Positions 34,875-42,147 of a DNA stretch of 64,000 bases are shown piece by piece; positions within the stretch are counted from its first letter, which is position 1; each line of letters begins with the position of its first letter. Source of the DNA: Nocardia sp. NRRL S-836 (GTDB lineage Bacteria; Actinomycetota; Actinomycetes; Mycobacteriales; Pseudonocardiaceae); assembly GCF_001279525.1 (NCBI RefSeq), contig NZ_LGDY01000165.1, forward strand, positions 137,218 to 201,217, in the 5' to 3' direction. The position numbers and the translations under genes are program-made. Under the pieces are notes generated by a model. The model saw nothing but the letters and a program-made list of their open reading frames with translations. It did no database searches and was not told the origin of the DNA.

Positions 34875-35576
34875 GTGACCGCGATGCCCTCATGGAGAGA
34901 CACCAGTTACGGGAGCATGATTCGCGGAGCTCTCTGGCTGGAGCAAGAGGTCGGCCTTGGCGGCATTTTCACCAAGACCGACCTGCGCACCGCTTTTCCC
35001 GAGGTAGCGCAGATCGACCGCCGGTTGCGTGATTTGCGTGATCACGGCTGGCAGATCGACACCAACCGCGAAGACCCGTTGCTCCGTCAAGAAGAGCAAC
35101 GCTACGTTCAGCGGGGGGCCGAGGTGTGGATCCCCGGCCAGGCCAAGACAAAGCCCAAGGCCGCTCTCACCACCGCCCAGCGCAGCAAGGTGCTCCATGA
35201 CGACGGACACCTCTGCCGGTCCTGCGGCATCGCTCCGGGTGATTCGTACGACGACGGAACGACGGCGCAGATCGACATCGCGCGCCGTACAGTCGTGTTG
35301 CCCGACGGCGCGCAGGAGGTACAGCTGATCGCCGAATGCAACCGCTGCCGTGTGGGCGGGCGCAATCGCGTCGAAGACGTTGGAGCCGTGTTGAGCCGGC
35401 TGGCGATGCTGGGACCCCTGGAGTTGAGGATCTTCGCTGGCTGGGTTGAAGCTGATAAACGCAAGCTCAGCGGTCTGGAAGAGCTGTGGGGCGCCTACCG
35501 TGCTCTGCCGGCGGACGCACGAAGAGCAATCCGCCAAGCTGTGCGGGCGGATGAAGGGTCGGAGGTACGAGGTTGA
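34875..35576 (+). CDS. HNH-like / zinc-binding nuclease candidate of the island, 233 aa
   Basis: The N-terminal 90 residues look like a winged helix (KTDLRTAFPEVAQIDRRLRDLRDHGWQIDT). The C-terminal part has paired cysteines LCRSCG (about residue 114) and AECNRCRVGGRNR (about 154), as in the zinc knuckle of HNH nucleases. However, the usual DHxxP core between them is replaced by QIDIARRTV, so nuclease activity is uncertain. GTG 34875 follows a strong GAGGAGGAA. The stop overlaps the ParB-like ATG (TGATG). A fusion of DNA-binding and HNH-like domains would fit a restriction component, by inference. Confidence 0.7.
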   Translation: MTAMPSWRDTSYGSMIRGALWLEQEVGLGGIFTKTDLRTAFPEVAQIDRRLRDLRDHGWQIDTNREDPLLRQEEQRYVQRGAEVWIPGQAKTKPKAALTTAQRSKVLHDDGHLCRSCGIAPGDSYDDGTTAQIDIARRTVVLPDGAQEVQLIAECNRCRVGGRNRVEDVGAVLSRLAMLGPLELRIFAGWVEADKRKLSGLEELWGAYRALPADARRAIRQAVRADEGSEVRG

Positions 35577-36997
35577 TGCACGAGTTCCCCACTCCTCCGG
35601 GAGCAGCGGAGTTCAGTGAACTGGTCAAGAAGCGGCTGGCCGAGGTCAAGGAAGCCGGCGGCACGCGTGAGACCGTGACTGTCGACTGGCACGGTCAGCC
35701 GCTCCATGTCGAGGTGATCGACGTACCGCTGCGCGAGTTGTACTTCAACCCCGTTACGCACAGGGTCCGGGCTCAGCGTTCGTACAACCCAGTGCTCGAT
35801 GCCGCACTGGACACTGAACCGTTCAGCACGGCGAGCCAGGACTACCTACGGCATCTTCTTCAAGCTGAACCGAGCGATCCCAACCGGCGGGACACGGAGT
35901 TCGACAAGCTTCGTGAGAGCCTCAGGGACTTCGGGCAGAACGAACCGGGTCTGATCACGCACCACGGCGTTCTCGTCAACGGCAACACGCGCGCAGCGGC
36001 GTTGCGCGAGATCGGCGCGCAGACGATGCGTGTCGGTGTGCTGCCGGAGTCGTTCAAAGGCCCCGACATCATCGCTGTCGAGCTTTCCCTCCAGTTGCGT
36101 CCCGACAACCGGCGTGACTACAGCTACATCAACAGGTTGCTGGCGATGGAGGAGCAGGCCGAACTCGGCCGTGCCCCGGAGGTCATCGCCAAAGAGTTCA
36201 GGATCCGAGTTGCGACGTACGAGCAGGAGCGCTGGATCCTTGGTGTCATCAGGGACCAGATCAACCGCAGCAAGAGCGACGGCTCACCTGCCGCGCTCCG
36301 ACTGATCGACTTCGAGGATCAGCAAGAGAAGCTGAAGGAGCTCCACCGAGCGTACAACGCCGTGTACTCCAGCGATCCGGACCAGGCTGAGGCCCTGAAG
36401 GAGATGCGGCTCGCAGCCATCAATCTCGGATTTGCGAAGACGGCAGTCCGGACTATCGAGAACGCGACCACCTTCAGGAACGACTACCTCGACCATCGCC
36501 TCCCCAAGGACTTGGTCCCGGTTGTCGTGGCCGGCGAGTCGATCCCGGTTCCTGGACTCGGCGTGAGCGTGTCAGCCACGATCCCCGCAGTAGCAGCCGC
36601 CCGAGCGCTGAACGACCAAGTGCTCAAAGCAAAAGCTGCCGCTCGAGCAGTCAGTGAAGGCGTAGACACCACTGAAGCAGTCGCCACGTTCAACCGGATC
36701 AAGGAGGCGTTTGACGGGGCGATCGACGTGGCCGACCGGCAAAACAGGTTGAAGAAGCGCAGGCAGCTTGCATCCGAACGCCTGGCCGAAGCGTCCATGG
36801 ACATCGATCAGTGCGTGACCGACTTCGTCCAGGCTCGCGCCTCCCGGTCATTGGACGAAGACGCCTTCGACGACGCGCTGTTGAAGCTACGAACCAGTCT
36901 TCGCAAGCTTGCTCAACAGGTTGGGCGCGGGATCCAGAACCCCGGTGAAGGTGTCGCGTGGCTTCATGACGCTGCTGCCGCAGAAGGAACGAAATGA
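35576..36997 (+). CDS. ParB/Srx-fold protein of the island, 473 aa
   Basis: The N-terminal third resembles the ParB/sulfiredoxin nuclease fold: VIDVPLRELYFNP, then FDKLRESLRDFGQNEPGLITHHGVLVNGNTRAAALREIG, with GNTR (about residue 135) in the place of the ParB GERR-type box. The rest is largely helical, including a long probable coiled coil (NRIKEAFDGAIDVADRQNRLKKRRQLASERLAEA). Such domains in mobile islands act as CTP- or ATP-dependent switches or as nicking nucleases; which applies here is unknown. ATG 35576 overlaps the upstream stop by one base and its TGA overlaps the helicase ATG by four, so the three proteins are probably made in balanced amounts. Confidence 0.75.
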   Translation: MHEFPTPPGAAEFSELVKKRLAEVKEAGGTRETVTVDWHGQPLHVEVIDVPLRELYFNPVTHRVRAQRSYNPVLDAALDTEPFSTASQDYLRHLLQAEPSDPNRRDTEFDKLRESLRDFGQNEPGLITHHGVLVNGNTRAAALREIGAQTMRVGVLPESFKGPDIIAVELSLQLRPDNRRDYSYINRLLAMEEQAELGRAPEVIAKEFRIRVATYEQERWILGVIRDQINRSKSDGSPAALRLIDFEDQQEKLKELHRAYNAVYSSDPDQAEALKEMRLAAINLGFAKTAVRTIENATTFRNDYLDHRLPKDLVPVVVAGESIPVPGLGVSVSATIPAVAAARALNDQVLKAKAAARAVSEGVDTTEAVATFNRIKEAFDGAIDVADRQNRLKKRRQLASERLAEASMDIDQCVTDFVQARASRSLDEDAFDDALLKLRTSLRKLAQQVGRGIQNPGEGVAWLHDAAAAEGTK

Positions 36998-38823
36998 GCA
37001 GTAGCGGAACAGCCGAGCCCTCACTGCAACTCGACTTCAACGAGACCCGCACCAAGGTGACCATGCGAGCGGTGCAGGAACACCGTGGTGACCTGGTGCA
37101 TCTCGCAACACGGTTCCGCACCGGCACACAGCTCGGCCCACTGACAGCGGTAGTCGACCTGGACGATCTCCTCGCACAGTTGAATCTGCTGTCGACCTGG
37201 CCACGGCAAGACAGCGTGCAGTGGTCGGAGGAGCTGGCTGAGCTCGTCCGTGGGAACGTCGAAGACGCCAACGCGGTGAAGAGCCAGCTGAGTGCTCCTG
37301 AAGTTGGAACGGCAGTTCGACCGGAGGACGTGCCATCGCTGCTCGGTGACGACTGGGTTGCTGATCTGCGCGACTTCCAGATGCGTGACATCGCAAAACT
37401 TCTCTCGCTGCGACATGGCGCAAACTTCAGTGTCCCCGGCGCCGGGAAGACTCGCGTTGCCCTCGCGATCTACGCCGCCCAGCGCGCTGCGGGAACCGCG
37501 AAGCGCCTGCTCGTCGTGTGCCCGAAGTCGGCCTACGAATCGTGGCAGTTCGAGACCGGGGTCTGCTTCCGGTATCCCTTGCGCACACAGATCCTCGAGC
37601 GCGATCTCGACCAGTTCGCCGAGGTCCTAGTCATCAACTACGAACGTCTCGACCGTTCGCTTGGCGTGCTCGCGACGTGGCTGAAAGCCAAACCTTCAAT
37701 GGTCATCCTCGACGAAGCACACCGCATGAAGCTCGGCGTCCGCGGTACCTATGGCGCAGCCTGCATGGCACTTGGTCCACTCGCTCGACGGCGGCTCATC
37801 CTCACCGGTACACCAGCCCCGAACGGGGTCAAAGACCTCGAAAGCCTGATGGGCTTCGCATGGCCTGGATACGGGCAACGAACCGTTGCTTCAGCGATGG
37901 CAGGCGGCGATCTCTCTCACGCGAGCAGGGTGCTGAGACCTCTTTTTGCGCGTACCACCAAACTGGAACTTGGCCTGCCACCTATGGAGTCACGGCTGCG
38001 TCTCGTCGACATGCCGCCGTTACACGCGCGGATCTACGACTCCTTGGTGGGCAAGGCAGCCGCTCACTCAGAACGAGACGACCTTGCCTCGCTGGGGAAG
38101 ACGGCGCTCAGATTGCTGATGGCCGCGACCAGTCCCGCTTTGCTGCTCGAAGGGAAGTCCCGATACGAACCACTGGAGTACCAGCTCCCTCCACTTGAGA
38201 TACCCGAGAGCGACTCGCTTTACACGCTGATGCAACAGCTTCCTCGGTACGAGTTGTCGCCCAAGTACAAAGAAACTGCCGCCATCGTTGCCGACAACGC
38301 CAAACGCGGCCGCAAGACTCTGGTGTGGACAACATTCGTACGCAGTCTCACAACGCTGCACAATCTTCTCGCTCCTTTCCAGCCTGCGATCGTCTACGGC
38401 GGTACAGCCGATCGTGGTGAAGAGCTGCGCAGGTTCCAGGACGATCCTGACTGCTTCGTTCTGGTGTCGAACCCTGCCACCCTCGGCGAAGGCATCAGCT
38501 TGCACCATGTCTGCCATGACGCCATTTACGTCGACCGAGACTTCGTCGCAGGGCGATTTCTGCAAAGCCTTGACCGTATCCACCGTTTGGGCCTTGCGCC
38601 GGAGGCCGAGACTCGAGTGACCGTGCTCGCCGCACGCGGCACGATCGACGAGGTCGTCGAGCTGCGCCTAGGGCAAAAGCTCGAGTTCATGGGGAAGATT
38701 CTCGACGACCCGACCGTGCAACAACTGTCTGATCTGGAAGAAGAGCCTGCGGTAGCCGGAGGTCTGGAGGTGAGCGACGTTCAAGCGCTGCTCTCCCACG
38801 TATCGGCTATATCGCCGAAGTGA
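36994..38823 (+). CDS. SNF2-family helicase/translocase of the island, 609 aa
   Basis: A superfamily 2 ATPase predicted to move along duplex DNA. After about 125 residues of unknown N-terminal region come Q-like LRDFQMRDIAKLL, Walker A SVPGAGKTRVAL (about residue 147), Walker B VILDEAHRMK (about 238), motif III LTGTPAPNG, motif V NPATLGEGISL, and motif VI QSLDRIHRLG (about 525). It has no fused nuclease, so cutting would depend on a partner such as the HNH-like or ParB-like protein. Third gene of the operon; its TGA is the first triplet of a perfect hairpin shared with the convergent methyltransferase gene. Confidence 0.88.
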   Translation: MSSSGTAEPSLQLDFNETRTKVTMRAVQEHRGDLVHLATRFRTGTQLGPLTAVVDLDDLLAQLNLLSTWPRQDSVQWSEELAELVRGNVEDANAVKSQLSAPEVGTAVRPEDVPSLLGDDWVADLRDFQMRDIAKLLSLRHGANFSVPGAGKTRVALAIYAAQRAAGTAKRLLVVCPKSAYESWQFETGVCFRYPLRTQILERDLDQFAEVLVINYERLDRSLGVLATWLKAKPSMVILDEAHRMKLGVRGTYGAACMALGPLARRRLILTGTPAPNGVKDLESLMGFAWPGYGQRTVASAMAGGDLSHASRVLRPLFARTTKLELGLPPMESRLRLVDMPPLHARIYDSLVGKAAAHSERDDLASLGKTALRLLMAATSPALLLEGKSRYEPLEYQLPPLEIPESDSLYTLMQQLPRYELSPKYKETAAIVADNAKRGRKTLVWTTFVRSLTTLHNLLAPFQPAIVYGGTADRGEELRRFQDDPDCFVLVSNPATLGEGISLHHVCHDAIYVDRDFVAGRFLQSLDRIHRLGLAPEAETRVTVLAARGTIDEVVELRLGQKLEFMGKILDDPTVQQLSDLEEEPAVAGGLEVSDVQALLSHVSAISPK

Positions 38824-38852
38824 CAGCTCGGCGCGTCCGCGCCGAGCTGTCA
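38821..38852. terminator. Perfect shared hairpin containing both stop codons
   Basis: TGACAGCTCGGCGC / GCGCCGAGCTGTCA with loop GTCC is a perfect 14-bp stem. Its first triplet is the helicase stop codon and its last triplet is the complement of the methyltransferase stop codon. It can terminate both convergent transcripts. Confidence 0.8.
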
Positions 38853-40232
38853 ACTGATTTTGGACTTGTTCAGGCTGAAGAGGTCATGGCGGACATGGTC
38901 AGCCTGCCCGACGAACCCCTTAAATCCGCTGATCTTGAACGCCGCCACACCGCTCTTGCTGGTACGGATCTCAACGTTGAAGTCCTTGCTCAGCAGGGAG
39001 ATCCGGTGCTCGAGGTCGTACGCCTCCAGCTCGGTGCCGATCGCCCTGGAGATCTGCGCTGCGGTGAGAAAGTCCCCTGCGGTATGCAACGCCCGATAGA
39101 TGGGATCGTGCTGGGCGTCGACATCGCGGCCGCTGGGTTCGCCTTCCTTGAGCAGAGCTGACTTGATCGCGAGGCCCACGGCTTTCGCCACAGGCGGCGG
39201 GAAGGCGTTTCCGACCTGGCGATACCTAGAGGTCTTCAAACCGGTGAATTGCCATTCGCCATGCTGCCAGCCTTGCAACAGCTGCACCATCTCCGTAGTC
39301 AGCTTCGGCCCAGGAGCATTGCCGAAGTCTGCTCCTGGCCCAGGCGGCTCATTCGCGATACCCATCGCGTCGACGCCGAGCTGTGCCCACGCCCTCTTCG
39401 CTCGAGTCGGACCCAGGTCAGCGCCACCGTGCTTCTTCGACCCGCCAACAACCGTAGGAGCGATGTCGTTGGCCTTCGCTGCCCAGTCGTCAGCACCTTC
39501 CCAGCCGCGGGCCGCCATGAGGTCCCGCAAGGCTTCCCCCACTGTCAACGCCTTGCCCTGCGGTTCGGGCCAGTGAAAATATGGTGCGAACTCCTCCTGC
39601 AACGCCACCAGGACGAACCGTGGGCGCAGCTGTGGAACACCGAAGTCAGAAGCCTGGAGCAACCGCCACTCGGGGACGTACTTCATCTCGATGAGCGTGT
39701 CGAGGATGTGCTGCCGGTAGCCGGCAAACCTCGGCATGCTCAGCCCGCGCACGTTCTCGAGCAGCAGCGCACGAGGCTTCAACGTCTGACACTGCTGCAC
39801 AGCCCAGGCAAAGAGGTCTCGTTCGTCTTCGGCGCCGAGCTGTTTGCCCGCAACGCTGAAGGGCGGGCACGGCACACCGCCAGCCAGGAGGTCGAACCCC
39901 GCAGGAAGCGCAATGCCAGCGTCGTGTGCTGCCGCCCACACCTCAGGAGCTGCGACATCGCCCGTTATCACACCGTCGACGATCTTGACATCCGTTGACT
40001 CTGACTGGGACTTCCGGCTTCCACGCTTCGGCTGGACGGGCTCTGCTGCTGACTTCTCGATCGTGCCGTGGCGGGCACGCAGGTTCAGACGGAGCGTGTC
40101 AGCCGCGGTTGGATCCAGTTCAATCGCAAGTTCATGCTCGAAGCCTGCCTGCATGAGCCCGAGGGCCTGCCCACCTGCGCCGGCGCAGATCTCGACAACC
40201 TTCAACGGCTTCCCGGCCTCGGGGGCGTTCAC
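38850..40232 (-). CDS. DNA (cytosine-5) methyltransferase with C-terminal extension, 460 aa
   Basis: Methylates cytosine in an unknown recognition sequence. Motif I EICAGAGGQALGL, motif IV GGVPCPPFSV (nucleophile C122), motif VI ENVRG, motif VIII QLRPRFVL, and motifs IX-X RQVGNAFPPPVAKAVG are in order, with the target-recognition region between VIII and IX. About 90 residues follow motif X (DPIYRALHTAGDFLTAAQIS ... RTSKSGVAAFKISGF) and look like an added winged helix. GTG 40232 is chosen because AAAGGAGG lies just upstream. It is divergent from vsr with a 97-base gap. Confidence 0.92.
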   Translation of the reverse strand: MNAPEAGKPLKVVEICAGAGGQALGLMQAGFEHELAIELDPTAADTLRLNLRARHGTIEKSAAEPVQPKRGSRKSQSESTDVKIVDGVITGDVAAPEVWAAAHDAGIALPAGFDLLAGGVPCPPFSVAGKQLGAEDERDLFAWAVQQCQTLKPRALLLENVRGLSMPRFAGYRQHILDTLIEMKYVPEWRLLQASDFGVPQLRPRFVLVALQEEFAPYFHWPEPQGKALTVGEALRDLMAARGWEGADDWAAKANDIAPTVVGGSKKHGGADLGPTRAKRAWAQLGVDAMGIANEPPGPGADFGNAPGPKLTTEMVQLLQGWQHGEWQFTGLKTSRYRQVGNAFPPPVAKAVGLAIKSALLKEGEPSGRDVDAQHDPIYRALHTAGDFLTAAQISRAIGTELEAYDLEHRISLLSKDFNVEIRTSKSGVAAFKISGFKGFVGQADHVRHDLFSLNKSKIS

Positions 40233-40329
40233 AGGCCCTCCTTTCGTTTGTTCGCGCCGCATATGGACGACAAGACTGGGGTATCTTCCGGCACCAGCAG
40301 CACCGGTACAAGTCGACCTGCTAGACGGG

Positions 40330-40836
40330 ATGATCGTGCCCGAAGAAGACCGCAAAGCACGGCGTGAGCGTGCTCACGCCCAAGGCACCTACCCTGCGCC
40401 GCTCAACGAGGGACGATCGCGGAACATGCAGGCGAACCGGCGTTCCGGGACCAAGCCCGAGGTCGCGTTGCGAAGCGCGTTGCACCGGCGCGGGCTGCGC
40501 TACCGGAAAGATCATCTGCTCCGGTTCGACGACGGCGTCAAGGTCCGGCCTGACATCGTCTTCACCGCGCGGAGGATCGCCGTGTTCGTCGACGGCTGCT
40601 TCTGGCACGTTTGCCCGGAACACGGAAGACAGCCCACCACCAACGACTGGTACTGGACGCCGAAGCTCAGGCGCAACATCGAACGCGACCGACGAGCCGA
40701 CGAGACTCTGACCGCAGCGGGATGGGCGGTGATCCGCATCTGGGAGCACGAGACCCTTGACACCGCAGTTGAGCGAGTCGCAACCGCTGTCGAACACGGG
40801 TTCGAATCTAACTCATTCGACCAGAAAACGCACTAG
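40330..40836 (+). CDS. vsr: Very short patch repair (Vsr-type) endonuclease, 168 aa
   Basis: Nicks DNA beside T:G mismatches that arise when 5-methylcytosine deaminates, so it is the usual companion of a cytosine-5 methyltransferase. Signatures: SRNMQANRRSGTKPEVALRSALHRRGLRYRK, PDIVFTARRIAVFVDGCFWHVCPEH (catalytic Asp and zinc-ligand region), and YWTPKLRRNIERD. ATG 40330 gives family length. In restriction islands Vsr homologues may instead be the restriction nuclease. The stop codon TAG lies within the CTAG target duplication of the adjacent IS element, so the insertion left the protein intact. Confidence 0.9.
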   Translation: MIVPEEDRKARRERAHAQGTYPAPLNEGRSRNMQANRRSGTKPEVALRSALHRRGLRYRKDHLLRFDDGVKVRPDIVFTARRIAVFVDGCFWHVCPEHGRQPTTNDWYWTPKLRRNIERDRRADETLTAAGWAVIRIWEHETLDTAVERVATAVEHGFESNSFDQKTH

Positions 40837-41979
40837 GAGCTGTTTGGGGTTCGGATCTAGGTTGAGCCCGGTGGTGTGCTGGTGGGACTGGTAGAACACG
40901 GATGTGGGCGTTTTGATCTTACCGATGCAGAGTGGGCGCTGATCGAGCCACATATGCCGGTAGCGGCCACGGGTCCGTTGCCGTGGCGGGTGCGGGACCA
41001 GTTCAACGGGATCCTGTGGCGGTTTCGCACCGGACCAGGCTGGCGTGACGTCCCCGAGCGGTACGGGCCTTGGTCCACCGTCACTCCCGGTTCAACGCCT
41101 GGGCGAAGGCGGGAGTGTTCCAGGCGCTGATGGACGCGCTGATCGCCGAGGCCGCGTCCCGCGGCCAGGTCGGGCTGGAACTGGTCAGCGTGGATTCCAC
41201 GATCGTGCGAGCGCACCACGAATCGGCCGGCCTGGCGATCGCCGGGGAGACCCTCGACGCCTTGGAGCAGGCGCTGACCGAGGAAAAGGGACTCCGTTGC
41301 CCACCCAGCAACAGGTGCTGCGGGTGATCAGCCGTATGCCGCGCCGGGTCAGGAAGGCACGGGCACGTCTGCCGATCAGGACCGTGCCGCTCTCCGGCGC
41401 CGCCGCAGGGCGCGGGCGGCGGCGGCTGGGCTCGGCCGGTCCCGAGGCGGGCTGAGCAGCAAGATCCACGCCGCTGTCGACGCGGGTAGGCTGCCGCTGG
41501 CGTTCGTGCTCACGCCCGGCCAGGCCGCGGACTGCCCGCAGTTCCAGGTTGTGCTGAACCGGGTTCGGGTTCGCGGTCCGGTCGGTCGGCCCCGGACTCG
41601 TCCGGGCGCGGTGGCTGCGGACAAGGCGTACTCCTCCAAGGCCAACCGGGCATATCTGCGGCGCCGCCGGATCACCGCTGTGATTCCGGAGAAGACCGAC
41701 CAGCAGGCCAGCCGGAAGAAGAAGGGCTCCGCCGGAGGCCGACCGGTCTCGTTCGAACCCGCGCGCTACAAGCGGCGGGTCTCGTTCGAACCCGCGCGCT
41801 ACAAGCGGCGCAACACCGTCGAACGCTGCTTCCAGAAGATCAAGACATGGCGTGGCCTGGCCACCCGCTTTGACAAGTCACCAGAAAACCTACGAGGCCG
41901 GATTACGTCTGCGCGCAGCGATCATGTGGCTGACAACCCTGACCTCAACCACATGATCGAAACCTCAAACGGCTCCTAG
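40833..41979. mobile_element. Decayed IS5-family insertion sequence with CTAG target duplication
   Basis: Terminal inverted repeats read GAGCTGTTTGGGGTT at the left (from 40837) and, on the complementary strand, GAGCCGTTTGAGGTT at the right (ending 41975), 13 of 15 identical. CTAG flanks both ends (40833-40836 and 41976-41979), the kind of four-base target duplication used by IS5 elements. The element is about 1.14 kb and carries one broken transposase gene. It cannot encode an active product as read. Confidence 0.85.
40876..41965 (+). pseudogene. IS5-type transposase, multiply frameshifted
   Basis: Frame 1 (40876 to about 41080) reads FDLTDAEWALIEPHMPV and FRTGPGWRDVPERYGPW. The frame then shifts to HSRFNAWAKAGVFQALMDAL and VSVDSTIVRAHHES (first catalytic Asp), shifts back by about 41380 to GLGRSRGGLSSKIHAAVDAGRLPLAF (second Asp region), and shifts again near 41885, where TYEAGLRLRAAIMWL continues in another frame. 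The first shift could be the programmed frameshift of IS427-type elements; the others are damage. A 33-bp tandem duplication (41746-41778 and 41779-41811) repeats VSFEPARYKRR. Confidence 0.85.
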
Positions 41980-42147
41980 TACACACCGGCCTGTACCTGC
42001 CTCTCAGCCAAGTTAACAGATTCCCAAGGGACGTGTTCTAACCACTTAGCGCTGAATGCAGAGCCGTTGCACCCGCCTCAGCATCGCGTCGCCGTTGGCG
42101 CCGAAGCCCGTTGCTATCGCTTCACAGTGCCGTCCAGTGGCCGCACG

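Noticed and set aside
35576..36997. Calling the ParB-like gene a plasmid or chromosome partition gene
   Set aside because: No parA partner and no parS-like palindromes nearby; it is coupled to a helicase and an HNH-like gene instead.
33776..40836. Calling the island DISARM, BREX or a Z1/MutL-type restriction system
   Set aside because: No DrmA/DrmB-like DUF1998 protein, no PglZ or BrxC-like protein, and no Z1 or GHKL ATPase could be recognised.
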